From Candidatus Nosocomiicoccus stercorigallinarum (GTDB lineage Bacteria > Bacillota > Bacilli > Staphylococcales > Salinicoccaceae), in NCBI GenBank assembly GCA_019119225.1, contig DWXM01000069.1:1-41928 (forward strand): a DNA stretch of 41,928 nt, given 5' to 3'. A program made the position numbers and the translations under genes. Below, in pieces: positions 1-8,089 of this stretch. The notes under the pieces are model-generated. The model was not told where the DNA came from, did not search any database, and was given only the letters and a program-made list of their open reading frames with translations. Each line of letters starts with the position of its first letter. Within the stretch, counting starts at the first letter, position 1.

Positions 1-2
1 TA

Positions 3-209
3 CTTATCACTCCGTTTTTCATGGCTGATTTAGGGATTTGGTTCGTAATTCTAATTACGTTACTTAACTTATCTTGGTTAGTACTATCCTTAAATATGTT
101 CAAACCGATCACAGATTACAAACGCTACGCAAAAACAGTGTTTGTATTTTCATTAAATTACATTCTTATTTTTTACGTGATGATTATAGTTGCCGGTCTA
201 TTAATCTAA
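3..209 (+). CDS. ctaB: Protoheme IX farnesyltransferase (heme O synthase), 3' end only
   Basis: Only the C-terminal part of about 68 residues is present; the frame is open from base 3 and the gene begins upstream of the window. The residues form two hydrophobic helices separated by a short basic loop (KPITDYKRYAK), ending in an aromatic membrane segment. This matches the last two transmembrane helices of the UbiA-family prenyltransferase CtaB, which adds a farnesyl group to heme B to make heme O. The identification relies on the tail pattern plus position, 28 bases before ctaC, where ctaB lies in Bacillus-type cta clusters. An internal ATG at 21 is not a credible start because the frame continues upstream. 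Confidence 0.85.
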   Translation, partial: LITPFFMADLGIWFVILITLLNLSWLVLSLNMFKPITDYKRYAKTVFVFSLNYILIFYVMIIVAGLLI

Positions 210-237
210 ACTTATATTTCGAAAGAGGGGTCTATTG

Positions 238-1377
238 ATGAAGAACAGTTGGACGAAGACAAAATTTTATATGTTAATGTCTGTTCTAGCTATTTTCTTA
301 GCAGGCTGTGGTAAAGAAAACTTAAGTGCTTTACAACCTGCTGGTGAAATTGGGAAACAACAATTTTTCTTAATTGTTCTTTCAATTTCAATTATGTTAC
401 TTGTTGTCGGAACTGTTGCGATTACATTTACTATCGCTGTTCTAAAGAGTCGTAGAAGTAAAGTAGGAGAAGAATTCGTACCGAAACAAGTAGCGGGTAA
501 CCATAAACTTGAAATTATTTGGACAACAATCCCAATCATCTTACTTATCATTTTAGCAATTCCAACAGTTTGGATTACATTCAAACAAGCGGACGTTGAG
601 GATATGGTAACTGAAGATGGTGTAGCAAATAAAGATTCAGTAATTGTTAACGTTACTGCATATCAGTATTGGTGGGAATTTGAATACGAACACGAAGGTG
701 TTGTGACTTCACAAGACTTAGTTGTTCCAACAGATGAGAAAGTATTCTTCAACCTTGAAGGTGCAGATGTAAAACACTCATTCTGGATTCCATCAGCTGG
801 TGGTAAACTTGATACAAACGTAGATGGTATTAACAGCTTCTACCTAGTATTTGATGACGATAAAGCAGAAAACGCAGATCGCTTATTCTACGGTAAATGT
901 GCTGAGTTATGTGGACCATCACACGCTCTTATGGACTTTAAAGTAAATGCTCTACCAAGAGAAGAATTCGATCAGTGGTTAGCTGATATGAAAGAATTCG
1001 AAGAAGAAGGTAAAACAGCAGATTCTTCTGACGCAAAAGAAGGTCAAGAGATTTTCAACAACTCTTGTATGGGATGTCACTCTGTAACACCAACTAACCC
1101 AGGTGCGGCTGGACCAAACCTTACAAACTTTGGTGACAGAGAACTTATCGCTGGTGTCCTAGAGCACAACGAAGAAAACTTAATTGACTGGATCAAAGAT
1201 CCAGAAAGCATTAAACCAGATAACAAAATGACTGGTGCTTATCAATTAAATGATGATGAAATTGAAAAAGTAGCTGCATATTTAATGGAGCTTAAAGTTG
1301 ATAAAAACTCTGGAGACGTTGAAAAAATGAAAAAATCAATGGAAGCAGAGGAAAATGATGAAGGGGGCGACAAATAA
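238..1377 (+). CDS. ctaC: Cytochrome c oxidase subunit II with fused cytochrome c domain (caa3 type)
   Basis: Subunit II of a heme-copper oxidase, 379 residues from ATG 238. That ATG sits 7 bases after AGGGG at 226–230; the in-frame TTG at 235 is too close. A lipoprotein signal ends in the lipobox LAGC (Cys24), so the N-terminus is probably lipidated outside the membrane. Two transmembrane helices follow (about 36–60 and 80–105). The cupredoxin domain carries the binuclear CuA ligands C221, C225, H229 and M232. An acidic linker leads to a cytochrome c domain with heme motif CMGCH (C277, C280, H281) and a later Met region. The fused cytochrome c marks this as a caa3 oxidase fed by cytochrome c, unlike the quinol-oxidising QoxA of S. 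aureus. It ends 2 bases before ctaD. Confidence 0.95.
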   Translation: MKNSWTKTKFYMLMSVLAIFLAGCGKENLSALQPAGEIGKQQFFLIVLSISIMLLVVGTVAITFTIAVLKSRRSKVGEEFVPKQVAGNHKLEIIWTTIPIILLIILAIPTVWITFKQADVEDMVTEDGVANKDSVIVNVTAYQYWWEFEYEHEGVVTSQDLVVPTDEKVFFNLEGADVKHSFWIPSAGGKLDTNVDGINSFYLVFDDDKAENADRLFYGKCAELCGPSHALMDFKVNALPREEFDQWLADMKEFEEEGKTADSSDAKEGQEIFNNSCMGCHSVTPTNPGAAGPNLTNFGDRELIAGVLEHNEENLIDWIKDPESIKPDNKMTGAYQLNDDEIEKVAAYLMELKVDKNSGDVEKMKKSMEAEENDEGGDK

Positions 1378-1379
1378 GC

Positions 1380-3311
1380 ATGGCAACAGTTAATGGACAA
1401 AAAGTTGGCTTTGGTCGTTTAATATGGGAATATTTAACGACAGTAGACCATAAGAAGATTGCAATCCTTTACTTAATTGCTGGTGGGTTCTTCTTCGTTA
1501 TGGGTGGTATTGAAGCGATGCTTATTCGTATCCAGCTCGCTGTACCAAATAACGATTTCTTATCTGCAGGTCTGTTTAACGAAATGATTACGATGCACGG
1601 TACTACGATGATATTCTTAGCTGCGATGCCGATTTTATTCGCATTTATGAACGCAGTAGTTCCATTACAAATTGGTGCACGTGACCTTGCGTTCCCATTC
1701 CTAAACGCATTAGGGGTATGGATGTTTATTTTAGGTGGTATCTTCGTTAATATTTCTTGGTTATACGGAGATGCACCTGACGCAGGTTGGACAAGTTATG
1801 CGTCACTATCTATTGCATCACCAGGACATGGTATTGACTTCTATGCAATTGGTTTACAAATTGCAGGGGCTGGTACTTTAATTACAGGTATTAACTTTGT
1901 AACAACAATTATTACGATGAGAGCACCAGGTATGACATACATGAGAATGCCACTATTCACATGGACAGCACTAGTTGCATCAATTCTTATCGTATTCGGT
2001 TTCCCACCATTAACAGTAGGGCTTTTCTTACTAACATTTGACCGTATGTTCGGTTCAAACTTCTTCTTAGTTGAAGCTGGTGGTAACACAATTATTTGGG
2101 AACACTTATTCTGGATCTTCGGACACCCAGAAGTATATATTCTAATCTTACCGTCATTCGGTATTTTCTCTGAGATTTTCTCAGTATTCTCAAGAAAGAG
2201 ACTATTCGGTTATTCAGCGATGGTATTCGCTACAGTATTAATCGGATTCTTCGGATTCATGGTTTGGGCACACCATATGTTTACAGTTGGTTTAGGGCCA
2301 ACAGCAAACGCTATTTTCGCATTAGCTACAATGGCGATTGCCGTGCCTACAGGTATTAAAATATTTAACTGGATTGCAACAATTTGGGGCGGTAGTATTA
2401 CATTTACTACACCAATGCTTTATGCATTAGCATTTATCCCGTCATTCGTTATGGGTGGGGTAACTGGTATCATGCAGTCAGTTGCACCAGCAGACTATCA
2501 GTACCATGACTCATACTTTATCGTTGCTCACTTCCACTACGTAATCGTAGGTGGGGTAGTGTTTGCGATATTAGCAGGGCTTCACTACTGGTGGCCGTTA
2601 ATGTTCGGTACGAAGCTTAACGAAACTTTAGGGAAAATCGAAATGGCAATATTTGCTATTGGTTTCCATATGACATTCTTAATTCAACACTGGTTAGGTC
2701 TATGGGGTATGCCACGTCGTGTATTCACATACTTAGACGGTCAAGGTTTAAATGTTGGTAACTTAATATCAACAATCGGTGCATTACTCATGGCAGTAGG
2801 TGTTATCGTATTAGTCATTAACATTATTATCACAGTTGCTAAAAACGACAGAGTTGTTGACGTTGACGTTTGGGACGGTCGTACACTTGAGTGGGCGGTT
2901 GCTACACCAACTCCAGAATACAACTTCTTCCAAACTCCACTAGTACGTGGTTTAGACGCTTTACAACTTGAAAAAGAAGAAAATAATGGTGTCATTCCAT
3001 CAGCTGGACCAGTCGAAGATGTTCACATGCCAAATAACTCAATTATTCCGTTTATCTTAACTTTAGGGTTATTCATTGCAGGATTTGGTGCGCTATTCCA
3101 CGCATCAGGACAAGATTGGGCAATTCCAGCGGTTAAAGACTTACCAAGTATGAGACCTTGGTCAATGATTTTACTCGTTGGTGGTTTATCGATTACATTC
3201 TTATCAATGATGGCGAGATCTTGGGTTGACGATCATGGTCATTATATTAAGAAAGAGCGTATCGAAAAAGAAATGCGCGAATATGAAGAAAGAAAAAGAG
3301 GTGCGAACTAA
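1380..3311 (+). CDS. ctaD: Cytochrome c oxidase subunit I
   Basis: Catalytic subunit of the aa3 centre, 643 residues with at least 12 transmembrane helices. The CuB site is visible: H249 and Y253 in the motif GHPEVY (the pair normally crosslinked), and H298–H299 in the motif AHHMF. The heme ligands lie in the later HFHYVIVGG segment. The length is slightly above the roughly 620 residues of Bacillus CtaD, with extra hydrophobic helices near the C-terminus and a charged tail. It reduces oxygen to water and pumps protons. It overlaps the ATG of ctaE by one base, consistent with translational coupling in ctaCDEF. Confidence 0.97.
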   Translation: MATVNGQKVGFGRLIWEYLTTVDHKKIAILYLIAGGFFFVMGGIEAMLIRIQLAVPNNDFLSAGLFNEMITMHGTTMIFLAAMPILFAFMNAVVPLQIGARDLAFPFLNALGVWMFILGGIFVNISWLYGDAPDAGWTSYASLSIASPGHGIDFYAIGLQIAGAGTLITGINFVTTIITMRAPGMTYMRMPLFTWTALVASILIVFGFPPLTVGLFLLTFDRMFGSNFFLVEAGGNTIIWEHLFWIFGHPEVYILILPSFGIFSEIFSVFSRKRLFGYSAMVFATVLIGFFGFMVWAHHMFTVGLGPTANAIFALATMAIAVPTGIKIFNWIATIWGGSITFTTPMLYALAFIPSFVMGGVTGIMQSVAPADYQYHDSYFIVAHFHYVIVGGVVFAILAGLHYWWPLMFGTKLNETLGKIEMAIFAIGFHMTFLIQHWLGLWGMPRRVFTYLDGQGLNVGNLISTIGALLMAVGVIVLVINIIITVAKNDRVVDVDVWDGRTLEWAVATPTPEYNFFQTPLVRGLDALQLEKEENNGVIPSAGPVEDVHMPNNSIIPFILTLGLFIAGFGALFHASGQDWAIPAVKDLPSMRPWSMILLVGGLSITFLSMMARSWVDDHGHYIKKERIEKEMREYEERKRGAN

Positions 3312-3937
3312 TGGCAGAAGTTAAATATAATGTAAGCAATGCTAATTGGCCGAAGCACCCAGAAACAGCTACAATAGAAGGTAAAAATAAGTTTGTTGGA
3401 TTTTGGACATTCTTAGCCGGAGAGACAGTGTTATTCTCATGTCTCTTCGCAACTTACCTTGCGTTAAAAGACTCTGTACCAAGTGATGATCACTTATTAG
3501 CTGCTGATTTATTCCACTTAGAGTTAGCGTTTGTTATGACGATGTTCTTATTAACATCATCATTAACGAGTGTTTTCGCTGTGTATCAAATGAGAAATAA
3601 CAACTTCTCAAAAATGCAACTTTGGTTAGGAATTACAGTATTACTAGGTGCTGGTTTCTTAGCATTAGAAATCTATGAGTTTATTGAATATGTATCACTC
3701 GGACACACGTTTAGATCAAGTGCATTTGGTAGTGCGTTCTACATATTAATTGGAACTCACGGTTTCCACGTAATTATCGGATTAATTTGGATTACACTTC
3801 TCATCATCCGTAACGCAGGACGTGGATTATCAGTATACACAGCTGCTAAAGTAAATACAGCTGCGTTATACTGGCACTTCATCGACGTTGTGTGGGTGTT
3901 CATCTTCACAATCGTTTATCTGTTAGGGGTGTTATAA
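3311..3937 (+). CDS. ctaE: Cytochrome c oxidase subunit III
   Basis: Membrane subunit III of the caa3 oxidase, 208 residues with five predicted helices. Family hallmarks include FWTFLAGETVLFS near residue 30, the segment GTHGFHVIIGLIW around residue 150, and the terminal YWHFIDVVWVFIFTIVYL. Subunit III supports turnover and proton uptake but binds no metal. It starts inside the stop region of ctaD and ends one base before ctaF, so the four structural genes form one compact operon. Confidence 0.95.
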   Translation: MAEVKYNVSNANWPKHPETATIEGKNKFVGFWTFLAGETVLFSCLFATYLALKDSVPSDDHLLAADLFHLELAFVMTMFLLTSSLTSVFAVYQMRNNNFSKMQLWLGITVLLGAGFLALEIYEFIEYVSLGHTFRSSAFGSAFYILIGTHGFHVIIGLIWITLLIIRNAGRGLSVYTAAKVNTAALYWHFIDVVWVFIFTIVYLLGVL

Positions 3938-4285
3938 ATGGCAGACTTACAAACAGAATCTTTAAACAAAAAAGAGTTAGACACACTGTATAAATCACGT
4001 GCAAAAGAGATGAGAATTCAGTTAACATCTTTTGCTCTAATGATTTTCATGACATTTATAGCATTCGGATTAGTAGCACTTGAATTCAACAAATATTTAG
4101 TTGGAGCTATTATCATTACACTTGCATTCATTCAAGTCATCCTTCAGTTCTACTACTTTATGCACATGAAGGATAAAGGACACGATTTCGCGAAGTTATT
4201 TATCTTAGTTGGTATGTACTTTGCAATTGCGTTTATTATCACATTTGTGTTCATTGTATGGATTGGAACAGGTGGAATTAAATAA
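3938..4285 (+). CDS. ctaF: Cytochrome c oxidase subunit IV (small subunit)
   Basis: Small 115-residue subunit IV with a charged N-terminus of about 28 residues followed by three hydrophobic helices. The phrase QFYYFMHMKDK is typical of CtaF/CyoD-like proteins. The ATG follows the ctaE stop codon directly, with AGGGGTG just upstream inside ctaE acting as ribosome binding site. It is the last structural gene, followed by a strong terminator. Assignment rests on position and the QFYYFMHM motif. Confidence 0.92.
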   Translation: MADLQTESLNKKELDTLYKSRAKEMRIQLTSFALMIFMTFIAFGLVALEFNKYLVGAIIITLAFIQVILQFYYFMHMKDKGHDFAKLFILVGMYFAIAFIITFVFIVWIGTGGIK

Positions 4286-4288
4286 TAT

Positions 4289-4318
4289 AAAAGGACTAGC
4301 AATGCTAGTCCTTTTTTT
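4289..4318 (+). terminator. Rho-independent terminator after ctaCDEF
   Basis: Perfect 10-bp stem AAGGACTAGC (4291–4300) with GCTAGTCCTT (4304–4313), loop AAT, followed by a run of T. It closes the ctaCDEF operon and separates it from ctaG. Confidence 0.95.
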
Positions 4319-4407
4319 AATGTTGATAATTTGACAAATAAAAACATGTAAGTTTTGAACAAAATAGTCTATAATGAAGAGTAGCTAATAATTAAAGGGT
4401 GATAAAT

Positions 4408-5361
4408 TTGGATCGTTTAATGTCGATACGAATTTTTGGTTTCATAGGTAATTGGAGTCCATTTTTAATTGCGTTTATGATTGTCGCATCAATAGTGTAC
4501 TTTTTAATTACGATGAAATGGTATAAAGATATACCTGGTGGACGTAAGCTTAAAACATCTGAATTTTGGATGTCTATTTCAGTTATTATATTATTTTATA
4601 TTACATTCGGTTCACCAGTAGACATACTGAGTCATATATTATTTACATTCCATATGATTCAAATGGCATTAGGATTACTTTTAATCCCACCAATGCTATA
4701 TTTTGCAATTCCTGATTATTTATGGGCATACATGATTAAACTACCTGTATTAAGAGTGTTCCATAAAATAGGACAAAAGCCGTTACTTGCACTCGTGTTA
4801 TTCTGTGGTGCGTTTTCTCTTTACCATATCCCAAAAGTTATGGATACGTTAAAGTTAAATCAGTCATTACACTTTGCATCACTTGGCGTCTTATTTATAC
4901 TCGCAGTTATTGCGTTTTGGCCAGTATTAAACAAAGTAGATCCGCCGGAAAAACATATGAACTACTTATTTAAAACGTTATATGTATTCGGTATTGGTGG
5001 ATTACTTTTACCAGCATGTGCGATGATTATTTTCACTGAAACACCAATGTTTAAAACATATACTGAAAGTGCAGCATGGTTAAAATCAATGGAGTTATGT
5101 GTACCTGCAGGTGTATTAGATTCACTTAAAGACCAAAATATGATTAGTGGTCCAGAATATTTTAGTAACATGTCTCCGTTATCAGACCAACGTACTGGTG
5201 GAGTCATTATGAAAATCTTACAAGAAGTTTTCTTTGGTTTCATCATTGCTTACTTATTCATTAAATGGTGGAATCAAGAGTCAAAAGATCCAGACGAAGT
5301 TACACGTCGTTCACTTGAAGCCGCAAATGAGCGTAAAAAAATGGAAGAATTATATAGATAA
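4408..5361 (+). CDS. ctaG: Cytochrome c oxidase assembly factor CtaG (caa3-type)
   Basis: Polytopic membrane protein of 317 residues from TTG 4408, belonging to the caa3_CtaG family that Bacillus needs to make active caa3 oxidase, apparently through copper-centre assembly. About seven hydrophobic helices are visible. Conserved-looking features include HILFTFHMIQM near residue 75 and further His/Met residues. A GTG at 4399 is in frame, but it lies inside the ribosome binding site AAAGGGTGAT, which suits TTG 4408 (MDRLMS) better. A TATAAT at 4370–4375 could be a −10 element, but I see no matching −35 at normal spacing. It is probably co-transcribed with ctaM, 15 bases downstream. Confidence 0.9.
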   Translation: MDRLMSIRIFGFIGNWSPFLIAFMIVASIVYFLITMKWYKDIPGGRKLKTSEFWMSISVIILFYITFGSPVDILSHILFTFHMIQMALGLLLIPPMLYFAIPDYLWAYMIKLPVLRVFHKIGQKPLLALVLFCGAFSLYHIPKVMDTLKLNQSLHFASLGVLFILAVIAFWPVLNKVDPPEKHMNYLFKTLYVFGIGGLLLPACAMIIFTETPMFKTYTESAAWLKSMELCVPAGVLDSLKDQNMISGPEYFSNMSPLSDQRTGGVIMKILQEVFFGFIIAYLFIKWWNQESKDPDEVTRRSLEAANERKKMEELYR

Positions 5362-5376
5362 TAAGAGGGTTGAAGA

Positions 5377-5841
5377 ATGGATTTAAATTTTATATTGCCA
5401 ACGATTAGTACATCGTTTATCGTTCTTAGTGCGATTATGATGGCGATTGGTCTACACAAAATGTTAAAGAAAAGAGATATTGAAGGTCACGATAAGTTTA
5501 TGACATTATCGGCTTGGTTTGCATTAATTTTCTTTATCATTTATTTATCTAAAACGATATTCCTAGGAAACACGATGTTTGGTGGACCAGAATACCTCAT
5601 TCCTTATTATGTGACGTTTTTAATCTCTCACATTATTTTGTCGACGACAGGTGGAGTACTTGGCGGTTTCCAAGTCTTTACAGGTAAAAAGAGAATTTTA
5701 GCGAAGCATAGAAAAGTAGGAATGTTCGCAGCGATTGTTTGGTTCTTAACTGCAATTACAGGTGTTATGGTTTATGTATTACTTTATGTACTTTACCCAG
5801 GTGGAGAAACAGCAGGTCTATTAGACGCAATTTTACATTAA
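5377..5841 (+). CDS. ctaM: DUF420 membrane protein CtaM, oxidase maturation factor
   Basis: Integral membrane protein of 154 residues with four predicted helices, matching the DUF420 family (YozB in Bacillus, CtaM in Staphylococcus). CtaM is needed in S. aureus for activity of the heme A-containing terminal oxidase. Seen here: His residues in GLHKM, GHDKF, SHIIL and KHRK, a pattern fitting metal or heme handling, although the biochemical role is not settled. The ATG is 7 bases after AGAGGG. Its place behind ctaG and beside the oxidase operon supports a maturation role. A strong bidirectional terminator follows. Confidence 0.88.
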   Translation: MDLNFILPTISTSFIVLSAIMMAIGLHKMLKKRDIEGHDKFMTLSAWFALIFFIIYLSKTIFLGNTMFGGPEYLIPYYVTFLISHIILSTTGGVLGGFQVFTGKKRILAKHRKVGMFAAIVWFLTAITGVMVYVLLYVLYPGGETAGLLDAILH

Positions 5842-5850
5842 TAAACAAAG

Positions 5851-5885
5851 AAAACCCCGTTACTTTTAAAGTAACGGGGTTTTTT
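5851..5885. terminator. Bidirectional terminator between ctaM and yugN-like gene
   Basis: Stem CCCCGTTAC (5855–5863) with GTAACGGGG (5871–5879), loop TTTTAAA, flanked by AAAA on the left and a T run on the right. It can terminate both the ctaG-ctaM transcript and the convergent minus-strand gene. Confidence 0.95.
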
Positions 5886-5887
5886 AT

Positions 5888-6244
5888 TTACGCATGAACT
5901 GCTAGATCTTCATGAATCGCTCTGATTTTTTGAATTGCGTGTTCGACAATTCTTTCTGGGAAATGTTCATCTTTTCCGTATTCAATACCTGTTGGGAAAT
6001 ACCATTTACCAATGTAAGGGTCCATAAGTTGAAGTACTGCATCGTTTGCACCAACGTCACCGCTTATTGCATATGCAGGAAAACGTAAGTAAAACGTTCC
6101 TTCAGGAACTCTGTATTGGAAGTCGAACGTCATACGTTCGTAGTCCCAACTGCCACCTAATACACAACCATGTTCGTTCATAGTTTCTTGTAAGAGGTTT
6201 TGTTCAATAATTAATTTTTCGATACCAGAATTTTCAAATACCAT
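5888..6244 (-). CDS. YugN-like family protein
   Basis: Soluble protein of 118 residues resembling Bacillus YugN, a widespread Firmicutes family without an assigned biochemical function. The opening VFENSGIEKLIIEQNLLQETM and the later GGSWDYERMTFDF and YRVPEGTFYLRFPAYAISGDV fit the family. No membrane segment or catalytic motif is obvious. The ATG is preceded by a strong AGGGAGGT (6260–6253). It is transcribed alone on the minus strand, convergent with ctaM and divergent from ricF. Family membership is from memory of the pattern; function is unknown. Confidence 0.8.
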   Translation of the reverse strand: MVFENSGIEKLIIEQNLLQETMNEHGCVLGGSWDYERMTFDFQYRVPEGTFYLRFPAYAISGDVGANDAVLQLMDPYIGKWYFPTGIEYGKDEHFPERIVEHAIQKIRAIHEDLAVHA

Positions 6245-6274
6245 CCGAGTAGACCTCCCTATTCCATTAACTTT

Positions 6275-6303
6275 ATTTTAATCGAAAACGATTGGAAATA
6301 CAA
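6275..6303 (-). promoter_or_regulatory. Likely sigma-A promoter of the yugN-like gene
   Basis: On the minus strand TTGTAT (6303–6298), a 17-base spacer and TAAAAT (6280–6275), 31 bases upstream of the start codon. The −35 is imperfect but the spacing is optimal. Confidence 0.5.
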
Positions 6304-6359
6304 ATACAATTTTATGAACTATAATAGTATGATATCATATTCTAAGAAGAGGTGAGCGT

Positions 6360-6797
6360 ATGTTTTCTACATATAAGATGATGGAAGTTTTAGATTGTCT
6401 TGATGATATAAGTGAAATGGTTAAATCCTCTGATGAATTTAATAATTATATATTTTATAAAAATAAACTCGAAGAAGATTATGAAACAAAGGCGCTAATC
6501 AATCAGTTTAATAAATTAAAATTAGACTTTGAAGAAGTTGAGCGTTTTGGGAGATATCATCCGGACTATAAAGAAAAAAGAAAAAATATTCGTCTCTTTA
6601 AAAAGAAAGTAGATTTAAACGAAAACGTCATAGAATATAGACGCGCAGAGTATGTTTTACAAAACTTACTCGATGAAATACTTTATGTTATCGGTAAGTC
6701 TATCAGTGACCACGCAAATGTTGTGAGTTCAAATCCATTCTTCTCAAATGGCGAATCTAACTGTATGACTGGTGGCGGCTGTAGTTGCGCAAGTTAA
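6360..6797 (+). CDS. ricF: YlbF/RicF regulator, subunit of the Ric (Y) complex
   Basis: Helical protein of 145 residues in the YlbF/YmcA family. In Bacillus, RicF joins RicA and RicT in a complex that carries iron-sulfur clusters and controls RNA maturation through RNase Y, and thereby competence and biofilm genes. The middle section LINQFNKLKLDFEEVERFGR is typical. The C-terminal tail is NCMTGGGCSCAS with Cys135, Cys141 and Cys143, which fits the Cys-rich cluster-binding tail of RicF. The ATG lies 7 bases after AGAGGTGA. Presence of the tail suggests a functional cluster-binding form. ylbG lies downstream but is separated by an opposite-strand gene. Confidence 0.88.
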   Translation: MFSTYKMMEVLDCLDDISEMVKSSDEFNNYIFYKNKLEEDYETKALINQFNKLKLDFEEVERFGRYHPDYKEKRKNIRLFKKKVDLNENVIEYRRAEYVLQNLLDEILYVIGKSISDHANVVSSNPFFSNGESNCMTGGGCSCAS

Positions 6798-6798
6798 A

Positions 6799-6835
6799 AA
6801 ACGGAATCCGAAAATTTTATCGGATTCCGTTTTTG
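6799..6835. terminator. Bidirectional terminator between ricF and the glycerophosphodiesterase gene
   Basis: Perfect stem ACGGAATCCG (6801–6810) with CGGATTCCGT (6821–6830), loop AAAATTTTAT, with an A run before and a T run after. It serves the convergent genes on both sides. Confidence 0.94.
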
Positions 6836-6872
6836 TGTAATTTATAAAAGTATAGATTTTTAAACGATAAAT

Positions 6873-7772
6873 TTAATGATTTACGATTAAGTTTGCTTTG
6901 TCTGGGTAGTCAGTCACAATAGTGTGTGCCCCTAAATCTAATAAGCGCTTCATTTCGTTTGTATCATTCACGACCCAGTAGCCAACTTTCACATTTAAGT
7001 CATGTAAGAAGTCAATGAATCTTTTTTGATCGAGTCTTAATGATGTAACATTTGCTGGAATTTGGAACGTGTCTCTCGATGGATGGTACAAGTGCCCAAG
7101 ACCGCTATAATATAGTGTGTACGCTTTTGTTACTTCTTCACTACCAGCACCAATCGCAATTAAATCTCCGCTAAATCCTGTAAATCTGCGAATTTGTTCA
7201 TCTTCAAAACTTGTGACGATAACTCTGTCGATTACTTTTTCATCTAAAATTAATTCAAAAAGTAGTGGCGCAATTTTTTGGCCTGCTTCAGTTTTTAAAC
7301 TATCCTTCATATCTATATTGATAATAACATCCGGATATTCCCTAAATAACTCACGTAACGTCATGACTTTAGCATCTTTAGATCCTCTATACGGATAGTT
7401 TCCTCTAACGTCTTTAAAATTATAACCAAAATCTAGTTCTCTTAGTTCTTTTAATGTGTAGTCCGAAACTTTACCGCTATTTTCAGTCACTCTGTCGACG
7501 TATAAGTCATGGAGTACGACAATTTCGTTATCTTTAGTTAAGCGGACATCGATTTCAAATCCGTCTACTTGCTGATTCACTGCGTTATTAAATGCAAGTC
7601 TCGTATGTTCTGGATAATTTCCTTTACCTCCGCGGTGTGCAAATATGTAAGGTGCACGGCGTTTAAACACTGGTTTTATTTCATTGACGTTTCGTTCAGC
7701 ACGGACTTTACTATATAAGTATAATGATGAAATACCTGCTGCTGAGAGTAACGCTTTTGTACGTAATTTCAT
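6873..7772 (-). CDS. Membrane-anchored glycerophosphodiester phosphodiesterase
   Basis: GDPD-family enzyme of 299 residues that would cleave glycerophosphodiesters to glycerol 3-phosphate and an alcohol. Active-site motifs are complete: AHRGG with His46, PEHT with Glu55 (most members read PENT), FEID with Glu73 and Asp75, and LHD with His88. An N-terminal hydrophobic segment (about residues 6–21) after a basic start suggests a signal anchor, so the domain probably faces outward. AGGAGG lies at 7784–7779. It is a single minus-strand gene inserted between ricF and ylbG. The natural substrate cannot be read from sequence; lipid or teichoic-acid-derived diesters are possible. Confidence 0.9.
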   Translation of the reverse strand: MKLRTKALLSAAGISSLYLYSKVRAERNVNEIKPVFKRRAPYIFAHRGGKGNYPEHTRLAFNNAVNQQVDGFEIDVRLTKDNEIVVLHDLYVDRVTENSGKVSDYTLKELRELDFGYNFKDVRGNYPYRGSKDAKVMTLRELFREYPDVIINIDMKDSLKTEAGQKIAPLLFELILDEKVIDRVIVTSFEDEQIRRFTGFSGDLIAIGAGSEEVTKAYTLYYSGLGHLYHPSRDTFQIPANVTSLRLDQKRFIDFLHDLNVKVGYWVVNDTNEMKRLLDLGAHTIVTDYPDKANLIVNH

Positions 7773-7848
7773 ATTTGGCCTCCTAATAGATGTAGTATAC
7801 TAAAAGTTAAATGTGTTATCATGTGTGTAACAAAGAAGGGTGAATGCT

Positions 7849-8088
7849 ATGCTAACAGAACGTATTGGTATTTATATATATTTTAAACAAAATAAATTTA
7901 TTCGCCAGTTGAAGCGTTACGGCCATGTCGTCTATGTGAATACTAAAAAGCAATACATGCTCGTTTACGTAAATGAAGAAGAATTAGACGATACGTTGAG
8001 CCGATTATCTAAACTTAAATACGTTACAGATGTACTTGTCAGTGAATATAAAAATATTAAAAAAGAATATTCAAAAGATCCAGTTTAG
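7849..8088 (+). CDS. ylbG: YlbG family protein (DUF2129)
   Basis: Small soluble protein of 79 residues. It resembles YlbG, which usually follows ylbF in Bacillus: opening ERIGIYIYFKQNKFIRQLKR, then YGHVVYVNTKKQYMLVYVN. The family has no established role. ATG 7849 sits 7 bases after AAGGGTG (7836–7842). An in-frame GTG at 7840 lies within that ribosome binding site and is rejected. The stop codon is one base from the end of the convergent gene on the other strand, with no terminator between them. Confidence 0.85.
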   Translation: MLTERIGIYIYFKQNKFIRQLKRYGHVVYVNTKKQYMLVYVNEEELDDTLSRLSKLKYVTDVLVSEYKNIKKEYSKDPV

Positions 8089-8089
8089 C

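Noticed and set aside
267-584. Minus-strand open frame of 105 codons inside ctaC
   Set aside because: Lies entirely opposite the ctaC signal and transmembrane region and has no independent support.
4331-4375. TTGACA (4331) and TATAAT (4370) as one promoter for ctaG
   Set aside because: The spacer would be 33 bases. TATAAT may still be a −10, but no −35 at 16–18 bases is seen.
6280-6293. Small palindrome AATCG-AAAA-CGATT between the yugN-like gene and ricF
   Set aside because: Only 5-bp arms in AT-rich DNA, lying inside the spacer of the minus-strand promoter; too short to call an operator.
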